Shown here piece by piece: positions 44,201 to 52,904 of a DNA stretch of 64,000 nucleotides. The number at the start of each line of letters is the position of its first letter. Position 1 is the stretch's first letter. Position numbers and translations under genes: made by a program. The stretch spans positions 9,544,281 through 9,608,280 of the forward strand of contig NC_088301.1 of the NCBI RefSeq assembly GCF_032854445.1. The letters are read 5' to 3'. The stretch is from Liolophura sinensis. Lineage: Eukaryota; Mollusca; Polyplacophora; Chitonida; Chitonidae. Under the pieces are notes generated by a model that saw nothing but the letters and a program-made list of their open reading frames with translations, made no database searches and was not told the DNA's origin.

Positions 44201-46768
44201 ACGATACATGTCGGTACAAGTGTAATTTGGGGGGCACAAAGCCAGTTTTGCCTAAAGGAAAAATTAAAACTTCATTATCTTGCACCATAGTTTAAGGGCC
44301 CAGGGGTTCCAATATGCAGAACCTAAGAACAAAATTCAAAAAATGAACCTAATTCTGTATAATTAACACCATCCCATGTTACAACTGACAGAATCATCCT
44401 ACCGTGCCGTAATGCTCCTAACCTTAATACCAAGGGTCCAATAACTTTTCAGATCTATTAAGCTTTAAATTCTGAATAAAGTCAACACTGGCTTTGTGGA
44501 ACTGATCCCTAAGCTTGACCACTTGTGACAATCACCAACCAAGGACCGAGCTGACCCAGGAGACAAGATACTTACCTCAACCACCCAATTCCAGAAGGGA
44601 TGGGTAATGTAGTTGCTCACAGGACTGGTGTCTATGGCACTATACTGGAAAACAAAATACACACCTATAGTAAAACCTTTGAGAACCAAAGCTTTATCAC
44701 AAAGCTAAATACCCCATTTCTTCTAAGATTTGGGATACTCCGTCTGCTCGTTTTAGACAATAATAATGTAATTGTAGGTAGAACATTGAGTATCTTTTTT
44801 CTCATATGGTTAGACAATCTAATGAACAACATATTTATATCTTTACTTTTTCAAAAGGCTGGAAAATGTAGTATCATACTTTCAACACTATCAATATCTG
44901 TGACAAAAATTAGAAGAATTAGGGTAAACTACCCATCAAATTTTGTTCTGGAAAATTTTGAAAATGGGCTTCTACTGCCTATACATGAATCACACACATG
45001 TACATACAGATCTCTATCTTTGCTTCAATGCTGATTGAAAACATGTTGGATTCACCAACTCCCATAAACGCCTAGGTTGTGAACTGCTATGTTGTTGCCC
45101 CAAATGTCTGTGCATTAGTGGGTTTATCATGTACACTCAGAAATCCCATGTACAAGGAACCTGCTTAGACCCATAGCAAACAGGTGAAGGTGTGTGACAA
45201 GCAAAATATTTTACATTCATGGACCTGAGCAATGTAAAAATGTTATTGTAAGAAAGTAGCTGCACACTGTTATCAGTTTGCACTCAGCACAAGGGTTGGT
45301 CTAAAAGCCAGTCTGAGCGATGGTCTACTGGTCTAAAATACCCGGTCTGGGTATTCCAGCAAAATGACAATGAGTATCAACTCAAAACTACCACTCAGGC
45401 CGACATTTAGGCTGAGCCAAACATAATCTGAAGTTTCCATATTGGTGGCCTATTGCTTTGTGTTGGCTTAGTCCAAATTTTCTAACTAGAACTTGCAGCA
45501 GATATTGTGACATCTGAAATAAGAGTTTCACTGTGTTTGGACACACAATGAAACATACAAGTCAAGTGTGAATGGAGAAGAGGTGTTGAAGATTGCGTTT
45601 GTCAAAACAATGTTTAAAATGAACTTATCAGGCAAACAACTGTGGTAGAGCACTGAATGACTGCAAGTGCTTGGATGTAGGTGAAACAAGGAGATAAGGC
45701 AGGTAATTTTGCATTAGCATTGTTGCTTGGAAACTCTTAATGATTTTTAATGGAATGACTCCTGGCTAAAACTGTAGTTAGCCCCGAAAGATTCCAACTC
45801 CTTTTTATATTGGTCTAATGTCATTGGAGTCTTGATGTTAACAGTATTAATTTCATACTCAACAAAGGTCCAGGCCAATTCTCTTTGTTATCAAACAAGT
45901 CTCAAGCAATAAAAGACACAAACCTAAAGACATGCTTTCTGCACCCACCACATCGCCACCATATGTCCATACTTGCTCTATAATAAATTTATTATAGCCA
46001 TGAAGGCTTCTATGGCACATGCTCCTCGGCCGTGGCTGCCATGTTGAGCAACTAATTGTAGGCCTAAGCATGTCCTGTTTTACAGTGAAGCAGTAGGAAG
46101 GTGGCATCCATGGTTGAGGGGTGTGGCATGGAAGCCTTCATGGCCACTACAAATCTATTCTAAAGCGAATAAGGGCATAAGGTGGGGGTGCAGTGGGTGC
46201 AGAAAGCAGGTCTTTAGGTTGGCGTCTTTCATTTGCACAAAACTTGTTCGACAAGAGAATCGGCCTGGACCTTCGTAGAGTACGAAATTAATATTGTTAG
46301 CGTCAAGATTCCAACGACACTAGGCCAGTACATGAAGGGAGTTGGAGTCTTTCGGGGCTAATCTGTAGCAAGCCGTCAGGCTTACTACAATATCAGCTAC
46401 GAGTCAGAAAATTCGGATTAAGCCAACACAAAGCAAAACGCCACCAATATGGAAATTGTATTCTGTTAATTTTTATTCTTCGAACCCCAAAGGTTGTCTA
46501 GCACACTCGTAAACAAGTCTGCATCTATAAACCGAAGTTGCTATGGATTAGCCTGTACGTTGTTGTTGTAGTGAAACATAACTGTCACACTTTGGAATGA
46601 AAACAAACCATAATATCTGTGTGTGCGTATTAATCTATAGTTAAAATAGCAAAACGGAGAGTAGTGCTAAAGCTGAAAAGTTAAAAACTGCCGTTTTCTC
46701 CACACGATTACCTTATAACGACCAAATCCACGGAGAACTCCAGGCGACAAGTAGTAGAAGACCGCCAT
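32144..46768 (-). CDS. EPT1: Ethanolaminephosphotransferase 1 orthologue (nine exons)
   Basis: Exons in transcript order are 46712-46768, 44576-44644, 41199-41391, 40086-40348, 38335-38446, 37383-37431, 36592-36772, 35773-35955 and 32144-32203: 1,167 nt, 388 residues plus TAG, against 397 in human EPT1/SELENOI. All junctions are GT-AG and in phase. The enzyme transfers phosphoethanolamine from CDP-ethanolamine to diacylglycerol (or alkylacylglycerol) in the endoplasmic reticulum or Golgi membrane, the last Kennedy-pathway step to phosphatidylethanolamine. The catalytic signature DG(x2)AR(x8)G(x3)D(x3)D is intact from Asp110 to Asp132 (DGKQAR and GELFDHGLD). Hydrophobic segments such as [21 protein letters not shown] and [15 protein letters not shown] fit the multi-pass membrane fold. 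Human SELENOI has a C-terminal Sec; this protein stops earlier at TAG. CEPT1 is a less likely identity, since HPFWN and the C-terminal SHF context favour EPT1. Confidence 0.93.
32325..32568 (+). mobile_element. SINE family 1, nearly full length
   Basis: Starts within the tRNA-like head (AGCTAGCGCAGCGTAATGAC), has box B-like GGGTTCAAGTTC, and ends in an AATA-repeat tail. It lies just inside EPT1 intron 8. Confidence 0.88.
32731..33922. repeat. 26-bp tandem repeat array in EPT1 intron 8
   Basis: About 44 units of TTTTGGAGATAAATGG plus TACATGTAAG, some with a 4-bp AAAT insertion. The array resumes at 35442-35523 after the transposon. On the minus strand all three frames stay largely open, producing false ORFs of about 200 residues. 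Confidence 0.95.
33925..35439 (-). mobile_element. Tc1/mariner-type DNA transposon (1,515 bp)
   Basis: Perfect terminal inverted repeats CTATCCAAAAAAAGAAACG, flanked by TA duplications at 33923-33924 and 35440-35441, as for Tc1/mariner insertion. It carries one broken transposase and sits inside the 26-bp array. Confidence 0.93.
34054..35112 (-). pseudogene. Tc1-like transposase, broken by frameshifts and stops
   Basis: The N-terminal part (34801-35112, start [20 protein letters not shown]) is a paired-like helix-turn-helix, with [15 protein letters not shown] typical of Tc1 elements. Later pieces lie in different frames: WFSDESRF (first catalytic Asp), [20 protein letters not shown] (second Asp), and [13 protein letters not shown] (third acidic residue). 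In-frame stops and frameshifts separate these blocks, so no active enzyme is made from this copy. Confidence 0.92.
35442..35523. repeat. Remainder of the 26-bp array beyond the transposon
   Basis: Three further units (GGAGATAAATGGTACATGTA) continuing the array at 32731-33922. Confidence 0.93.
35773..35955 (-). CDS. EPT1: EPT1 exon 8
   Basis: Acceptor CACCTCCACAG, donor GTGAGT, phase 0. It encodes [17 protein letters not shown], a long hydrophobic helix, and LHVHYGVNV, matching vertebrate IHYGVRVV. Confidence 0.95.
36248..36302 (-). mobile_element. SINE family 1, short fragment
   Basis: TTTCACTGGTGTTTAATACC and ATACTCTAGAATATTTAAC. Confidence 0.5.
36592..36772 (-). CDS. EPT1: EPT1 exon 7
   Basis: Acceptor TGTTTACAG, donor GTGAGT. 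It encodes [20 protein letters not shown], then a hydrophobic helix and [16 protein letters not shown]. Decayed copies of its 5' end lie in the preceding intron. Confidence 0.94.
36790..36965. repeat. Two decayed copies of the EPT1 exon 7 acceptor region
   Basis: Segments near 36815-36880 and 36885-36945 align with the 5' end of exon 7 and its upstream intron. Shared pieces include GAAACCA, CTTGTCTGTTTCGATATGAC against GTTTTGTCTCGATAGGAC, and CATATGCAAGTCGACAT against CATGTGCAAGTAGACAT. Confidence 0.7.
37383..37431 (-). CDS. EPT1: EPT1 microexon 6 (49 nt)
   Basis: Acceptor ACTTTTTCAG, donor GTGAGT. The 49 nt restore the frame between exon 5 (phase 1) and exon 7 (phase 2). They encode [17 protein letters not shown], aligning with CALCVTLPMSLLNFF of the vertebrate enzyme. 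The exon is too short to appear in an ORF scan. Confidence 0.88.
37624..37770 (-). repeat. Dispersed repeat D, copy 3
   Basis: CACACTGGTTGGATTTACC, GGGCTTTACAAAAAGTATAA and AAAAGGTTGAAGAATTACAG. Confidence 0.75.
38335..38446 (-). CDS. EPT1: EPT1 exon 5
   Basis: Acceptor GTCGACAG, donor GTGAGT; phase 0 in, phase 1 out. It encodes [19 protein letters not shown] and [15 protein letters not shown], equivalent to the VEAWYEPFLF region of the vertebrate protein. Confidence 0.9.
39132..39397 (-). mobile_element. SINE family 1, near full length, diverged
   Basis: TTATTTGATTGTTGTTTTAC through CCATCTGCAGGTTTCTGGCAG to the tRNA-like head GCTAACCACTCAGTCACGGA. Confidence 0.8.
39688..39938. repeat. Dispersed repeat E, copy 1
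   Basis: It resembles 44700-44935: CACATGGTTAG against CATATGGTTAG, ATATCTTTACTTT in both, and AAAATTAGAAGA in both. Diverged. Confidence 0.55.
40086..40348 (-). CDS. EPT1: EPT1 exon 4 (catalytic CDP-alcohol phosphotransferase motif)
   Basis: Acceptor CTTGTTGCAG, donor GTAAGT. It carries [20 protein letters not shown], then FDHGLD, and ends with the conserved [10 protein letters not shown] and PWGYDISQ. Its 5' boundary has been copied repeatedly into the adjoining intron at 40365-40932. Confidence 0.96.
40365..40932. repeat. Tandem repeat seeded by the EPT1 exon 4 boundary
   Basis: About ten units of 50-65 bp, each with GCCTGCTCACCATC, TATACCATCTGCAACA and a variable TACATGTAC part. GCTTGCCATCTATACCATCT plus GCAACAAGA in the true exon 4 boundary (40331-40359) is the same sequence, so each unit holds a copy of the splice acceptor and the first codons. 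Confidence 0.92.
41199..41391 (-). CDS. EPT1: EPT1 exon 3
   Basis: Acceptor TTTTTTGTCTAG, donor GTAAGT; phase 0 in, phase 1 out. It contains [13 protein letters not shown] and two hydrophobic helices, ending SHTL just before the catalytic Asp-Gly. Confidence 0.95.
41455..41677 (-). mobile_element. SINE family 1 copy
   Basis: ATTTATGATTGGTGTTTTAC to GGACTTGAACTCACAGTG and the head GCAGCCACGGAGGCCCC; part of the centre is deleted. Confidence 0.82.
41691..41979 (-). mobile_element. Full-length tRNA-derived SINE, family 2
   Basis: Read on the minus strand from 41979, it begins GGTGCCGATAGCTCAGTTGA, a tRNA-like 5' end with box A. The body includes the reverse of GGTTTAATGTCATACTTAAC and TTTTCAGTCAAATGAGGACG. 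It abuts a family 1 copy. Confidence 0.85.
42047..42222 (-). mobile_element. SINE family 1 copy
   Basis: TATTTATTTGATTGGTG, GAGGAAACCAGGCAGCACCC and CCACGACCATCTGCAG; the tRNA-like head is largely lost. Confidence 0.78.
42223..44575. other. EPT1 intron 2, 3' part
   Basis: AT-rich. A minus-strand ORF at 43473-43883 shows no recognisable domain and is probably chance. Confidence 0.55.
44576..44644 (-). CDS. EPT1: EPT1 exon 2
   Basis: Acceptor TTTTCCAG, donor GTAAGT, phase 0. It encodes [20 protein letters not shown], a hallmark stretch of EPT1/CEPT proteins just before the first membrane segment. Confidence 0.95.
44700..44935. repeat. Dispersed repeat E, copy 2
   Basis: Diverged relative of 39688-39938 in the same orientation. 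It creates the plus-strand ORF at 44600-45034, which is therefore not a gene. Confidence 0.55.
45432..46465. mobile_element. Foldback (inverted-repeat) element in EPT1 intron 1
   Basis: Outer ends TTTCCATATTGGTGGC (from about 45436) and GCCACCAATATGGAAA (to about 46455) are inverted. Long inner arms lie at about 45765-46050 and 46105-46375, with TTAGCCCCGAAAGA facing TCTTTCGGGGCTAA and AAAGGTCCAGGCC facing GGCCTGGACCTT. The left arm has about 240 extra bases (45515-45760) absent from the right. No transposase is present; probably a non-autonomous element. Confidence 0.85.
46712..46768 (-). CDS. EPT1: EPT1 exon 1
   Basis: ATG at 46766-46768 gives [19 protein letters not shown], aligning with the vertebrate EPT1 start (SPEQLAGFDKYK). 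The donor GTAATC lies at 46711-46706, phase 0. Confidence 0.92.
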
Positions 46769-47956
46769 CTTGTAACCCGCCTCTGCTATCCTACTTCTGA
46801 CTGGATTAACTTGAACTGCCTTTCAGACTTTGGCCAATAGAAAACTGGGTTACAAGACCCGCTGTCACTGCTGTACGGACCACGCCACATGTTTGGCCGC
46901 GAACATGTGTTATGTGTGTGTCACGCTATGTTGCGCTTACATGCACTGACGAATCACAGTTGTATCTGGTAATAATTATCCACATTCTGATTATACTGGC
47001 CTATCCGTACATATGCTACTGTGGTTTTAAGGAAAATGAAGACAGATAGACCTATACAACCTAGACAAAAAAAAAAAAAAATGACGCATGCATATTTTAT
47101 ATTTCTTAATTGGCATAACCCCTGTATATAGTTTCCCTGGAATAGGCATGTTTTCCTTGAATAGTCGGAAATATTTGGAGATGATGTCATCGATGGATAT
47201 ACTAACCGGGACCCAAATAATGTTGTTTTGACAGCTATCACCATAGACGTCACCACTGCAGGCTATTTAGGCCTAATTTCCGGATTGACTGCTGGGGTAT
47301 TAAGAATTCTTGTAGTTTAAAGCTAAGAAGCTTCTTTGTACTTTTTAAATACACATATCATATAATGTAAAATGATAAAATCATAAATAGCGTTTCATGT
47401 ATCATAGTCTTACACCTAACGTTAGGCTATTGACGATCTGATCGACGAAAGCTGGTTAGAATGCACTACTTCATTGGTCAAATCCCTGTAGCTACATGTA
47501 ATCATCTACAGCGATGGAGATCGTCCCTTTCTAGCTTATATATTTAACTTTTACATCCATTGTAGTGGATTTCTTTAACTTGTCGCACTAGGCCTAGCGG
47601 TAGGCCTATTGCAAAACTCCTGTATTGTTTATGGCTGTTGTGGCCTAAACACAGTCATTGTTCAGTGGAGATTAATCACCAGAACCTAGTTTAGTTAGAA
47701 CCAGCACACCCGCATTTTTGGCCTGTTGTTAATTGCACCTGTATATATTTGGTTTGATTGCATATTCTCCACCCGCAGACCTGCATTTCATTTGCGTCGG
47801 AGTCAGTACGACCGGCATGGCCATGGTCGTACTTCTTTGCATAAAAAAAAAATTAAAAAAGTCCTTCCGACGCGCTTGCATTTACATGCATGTCAGTGTG
47901 CACGCATAGAAATATACACAGGCCTATACAGTGTACTTATTAAAGGTAAATATGTG
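46769..47956. other. EPT1 upstream region
   Basis: The EPT1 promoter should lie directly above 46768; no TATA box was recognised. No coding sequence beyond. Confidence 0.4.
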
Positions 47957-48860
47957 TTTACTTATTTACTTGTGGTTTATAATGCCAACTCAAGAATTTT
48001 TCACTTAAAAACAACGAGAGCGGGGAACTAATGGCAGTTCAAGAGTCTATCCGAGCACATGCATTAGGCGAGAGACCAGGGACAGCCTAGGCCCCGGAAG
48101 CTAGATTGTCGTAGAGAAGAGCTTTCAGTCATTCAAAGTTAACTGGTGCCCCGAGATGTACATACAGTGTCTTAAAGAGTGCGGAGCCTATAATTTATAA
48201 AAATTTAAAAGATTAGAAGTCAGTGCGCCGAGTTCCAAGTGTAACACTAGGGCCACGACTTTTAATAGACACCCACAAATGAGCCTCTTGGTTTTTTTTT
48301 TTAACTGTTTAAAGGCCTCGTAAAAGAGCCTTATTTCATAGACAGAAAATAAAGAATTTCAAAACTCTTGATATATCTTATATTTTTAATATTTTCTTAC
48401 TTCACGTTATTTGTGAAACCAAAGAGAATCTAGCTCTAAATTGCATAGTAGCCATGAAAGTTTATAGCCAGTTATAAATAAGAATCAATCTTGTATGCAC
48501 TTAATCTGTTAGATTAAGAAATAATAATTTTTGTCTTTTTGGAAACTCTATGCCCGGTAACGTCTATACACCGTACACATCAAATCTTTCACCGGATCAC
48601 CGAAACATTTCCGCACAGGACAGTAATGTATATATTTTAGTAATATATATTTAATTAATAAGTGTTTAACGCCCCACACTCCGTTAAACCGCCACAGAGT
48701 TTTCTCTCAGGGGCCTGTATATATATGACGTCGATAAGTCTTATGGATGGAGGAAAACGAAGTGCTCAGAGTAAATCATCACACTCCTGACTTTAAGCAA
48801 AAATCACCGAAAGCGAAAGTCAGATTCGAACATCCGACTTGATTGCATGATTAGGGACCC
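47957..48860. repeat. Two very diverged SINE-like remnants
   Basis: At 47957-48012 (CAACTCAAGAATTTTTCACTT) and 48655-48860 (AGTGTTTAACGCCCC, GGATGGAGGAAAACGAAG) short pieces resemble family 1. A third possible remnant is at 51117-51300. Confidence 0.4.
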
Positions 48861-48877
48861 GACAATAGCAGTGAGCC

Positions 48878-49375
48878 AGTTTTAAAAGAAAAGACATGCA
48901 CAGAAGATGTAGTTATGCATCGATAAAGTTTCCCACAGGTTAAAAAGCATAACTTTTTTTTTGTGATGATGCACAACCGAGATATCGCACAACTGAGATA
49001 TCGCACAACCGAGTTATCGCAGTTCAAAGAAACTGTTTTAAAAGAAAAGACAAGACAAGATCAGATTTAAAAGAAAAGACATGCACAAAAGATGTAGTTA
49101 TGCATCGATAAAGTTTCCCACAGGTTAAAAAGCATAACTTCTTTTTTGTGCTGATGCACAACTGAGATATCGCACAACTGAGATATCGCACAACCGAGTT
49201 ATCGCAGTTCAAAGAAACTGTTTTAAAAGAAAAGACAAGACAAGACCAGTTTTAAAAGAAAAGACATGCACAAAAGATGTAGTTATGCATCGATAAATTT
49301 TCCCACAGGTTAAAAAGCATAACTTCTTTTTCTGTGATGATGAACAACAGAGATATCGCAGTTCAAAGAAGAAAT
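48878..49375. repeat. 185-bp tandem triplicate
   Basis: TTTAAAAGAAAAGACATGCA occurs at 48881, 49066 and 49251, an exact 185-bp spacing. Each unit contains an inner 17-bp repeat GCACAACTGAGATATC. The third unit is truncated. Confidence 0.93.
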
Positions 49376-52300
49376 CAGAATCGCGCACCCTCAGATAATC
49401 GACAGCGCATCCATGTTATCAGTTTTTATCAATCAGGATGGAGGCATTTCTGTATCATGAGGAGCAGGTACATCACCCGAGCCCTGTTTTTGCCTTTTAA
49501 CCATATGTACTGTGGGTACGAGTGAGGCGACATTGTGTTTCCGATTGCTCGAACATGGTGCAACCCAAATCCTTGTAAGAAATTCTGATGAAAAGTTCAT
49601 TTATTGAGTTACCATGCACGTTTTGGCGATTTCGGTTTCCACCTCTTTTTGCTGAATTTCTCTGGTTATATTATCTGTTTCTTTTCTTTTAAACGTGATT
49701 CCACTTCTCGATAAACCGCTTGAATAGGTCTAATATATATTATAGTATACCTACATGCCTGTAGGCCCTATATACAGTGTGGTTCTCAATCTTTCTGATT
49801 CACTAAACGGTATATATATTGGTGATTTGCTAGCTTTAAACAATCCATTTATACCAAAGGATGCGAACGATATGCATACATCTTAGCTGTATTTAAAGAA
49901 AACCACTGTCTCCAGATCGTACATCTTATCTGGACCTACATTTGTACAAAGACCAAAACAGCGTCTTCTATCGCAGACTTTAGGACAAGAAGGATAGTTC
50001 CAGTTTTGACAGTTTAAATAATCCTTACTTGGACAGAAATATACCAAAGAGTCCTGCGTATGGCGTGTACATATTTAGCACTTTGTAGCACTAGCTGGAT
50101 GATGCGTGTTATGTGCCGATTTCAATCATCGTCACAATTATTACTGCAAAAACTTGTTTGTCAGGGTTATTCTATCAAACGTCTTCACTCTTGGTTTCTT
50201 TCGTTTTACAAGGAGTATAATTCTTCTGTAAGTAAATACTGATTGAGCTGCTGAATCTGTGGCACTATGCTTCATGATTGCGTCTAAATCCGCTTAAGCG
50301 GGGTCTAGAGTTTGTATATTCATCGTGTTGTATTAGATAGCCACTTTGTATACATGGGCAGTTGTCATCAAAGCGCAACCGGAGATACATATTTAATTAT
50401 CGACAACTTATATTGTAACATTTTATGATTTGAATACAGATTTCACTCAGTCACCTAGAGTATTTCCAACATGATTGAAAACTGCTGACTGCTTCTCTTT
50501 GCATCATTCCGTCCTATTTGTGTACTTTATGTAATTTCTTAGTTTTTCGGTAGTTTGTGTTAAACGTCGTATTGTGAATTTACCATGCGTTTACTTGGCC
50601 TGGAATGTAAACCTTGGTTGACGGCTTGCATATGAATGTCTGTTTCGATACATAGATTATTGCAGTTTAGGACATGTAGCTGGCTTCTCCAAGCTGAGCA
50701 GACGCCTCTAAAATAACCTGATCGGTAAAGGGTTGGCAAATGTTCGCCTTTTGGACATGAATCCTCTTTATTCCCTTTCACCACCCTCCACACTGCTTTT
50801 AAGTTTGTCAGTTCAGTACTCTGTATGTCTTCACTTGGTTGACTTGTGTCAGGTTTATAAAAGTTTACAAAGTAGTGTTTTTCATCGTTCTCAGAATTTC
50901 ACCGTTTTTCTGTAGCTTAGACTTACAGCCTGTGAATCGAAAATAGCAGGTAGTTTTGATAGTGTGCTAGTAAACAAATCGAGCACGTTACACTGCTGCA
51001 CAAAACTGTTCCAAGTAAACTGTGGGACAAGGGGGCCGACAAAGGGGAACAATGACAGTCTCAAGACAGGTTACTACATATTGAGATGCGGAAGATGAGA
51101 GATGAGATGAGAAATGTTTATTTATTTACTTGATTGTGGCCACATTGAGCGATAGAGGTCATTTTTATGAGTGGAGAAATCTTGATTGCCCGGTGTAAAC
51201 CACCAACCTTTGGTAAGTTACTAACGAACTTTTCCGTGAACACCACATTGGAGGAAAATGTCCTGCACAAACGGTGACAGGGATGCCGTTGACCGCTTAT
51301 TGACACCAATTAAGACCACACACGCAGTGGGTGTATATTCCCCAGGCGTCACTGTGCTACATCGGGCCTTCGTGACAATCATTGGTCGACGACGCTCAAA
51401 TAGCCATTTCCAATGTATAACGTTCGTCTAAGACCACTTGTCTTTCACAAATATGGCGTACATAATTGTGTGTCACACATGGGAAAGTTCGTTAATAGGT
51501 TAATTGTTAGCAGTCCGTAATCTAACCCTGGCACTCCGGTTTTCTGTACCTTTAAAACTGACCTTTATCGCTTATATGAAAAATCTGAACAACATGATTT
51601 ACTCGATGTATTTAATATACTGGGTACTGCGTCTTGTGCTCAGAGCAATAATAACTGTGCGGAGAGAGTTATTGAAAGGCCTGTCTCGTGGGCAAGAATC
51701 CTACCAAGCCGTTAAAGGGACATGCCGCTTTCTTTTTTTAAGTGTGCGTTTTTTATTTTTCCACTTTTGCAGCCCCCCCCCCCCATCAGAAAAAAAGAAA
51801 AACTCCTAGAAAAAGAGTCCGAGATAATACATCAATCGGATTACGTTTTGCCTCGCGCTTTTGTTGAAACAGTCATGTATATGACATTATGACTTGATGA
51901 TTACCAGCCAGTCATTTGGCAACAGGTATTGGGATTTAGACGAAACCACAAATTAAGGTGTAATCCAACTGGCTGATTAACTCGGGGCCCGAAATCTTTT
52001 TCTGGGTTTTTTTCCTTGTTTTCGTCTGCTGAAAAAAAAAAACTCCCACCCGATGTCTTTTCCTTCGAGTTTTTCTTCATTGTTGGGATTGGGGGGGGGG
52101 GGGGTGCATAAACTCCGACCGCAAAAAGTGGGAAAACATAAAACGAAGAGATAAAAAAAAAGAAAACCGCCATGTCTCTTTTACCGCTCCGAAGAATCCA
52201 GATTCAGATCAAACCTATGACTTCAAAATTGTAAATTTTTGGTATTTCCTTGTTTGGCGTTTAGCAATAAGCTCCCCTGGTTGCTTTCCAACTACAGTGA

Positions 52301-52395
52301 CCTCAATCATCGTCCTGATGTCTCTCTTACTATGTTACTCTGCTCATAACTGAATTGAAAGATTCATGTATACATGTAGATGATCAATGATACAT
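49376..52395. other. Intergenic sequence between EPT1 and the NWD-like gene
   Basis: No gene recognised. C-rich tract at 51773-51784 and G-rich tract at 52089-52105. Confidence 0.55.
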
Positions 52396-52401
52396 TTTAT
52401 T
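52396..52401 (-). promoter_or_regulatory. Candidate polyadenylation signal of the NWD-like gene
   Basis: TTTATT on the plus strand (AATAAA on the minus strand), about 500 nt past the stop codon, in AT-rich sequence. Confidence 0.35.
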
Positions 52402-52904
52402 ATCATATACTAATTTGATAACAAATTTTACAGCAGTTACGCAATAAATTATAAAGGAATATTGTAAACATGTATATTCAAATAAAAACATAGCATCGTC
52501 TATTACTGATGAAGAATCTTAAAAAGTGTACATTATTCTGTATTTGTGGGATTGATTATTGATGGATTACAATACGTTTTAATTCCTCTAGAATTTAGAT
52601 ATAAATTATATTTCCAATAAACAAGGCATGGTATTGTAAATGTCTCGTATGCGACAATCCAGAGAATCAATTTCAAGGTCATTAAACTCAGCGGAATTCT
52701 GTGTTTTGTATTTAATCTCACCTAAAATGATATTCCGACATTACGTGCCAGTGTGTACACAGTTGTTCTTCCTTTTAAAATAACCAATTTATACAAATAC
52801 AACTACCTGTGGAATATAATCTTCCCAACTTCTAATTCGCCGGTAACTTAGAATCCTAAAAAGCGTAGCACTTGACAGAATGAACAAAAAAGGATGACGT
52901 CAGT

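Noticed and set aside
44600-45034. Plus-strand ORF of 144 codons
   Set aside because: It overlaps EPT1 exon 2 antisense and is made mostly of dispersed repeat E.
36592-46768. CEPT1/choline phosphotransferase identity for the minus-strand enzyme
   Set aside because: The exon 2 and C-terminal sequences match EPT1 better, though substrate preference cannot be proven from sequence.
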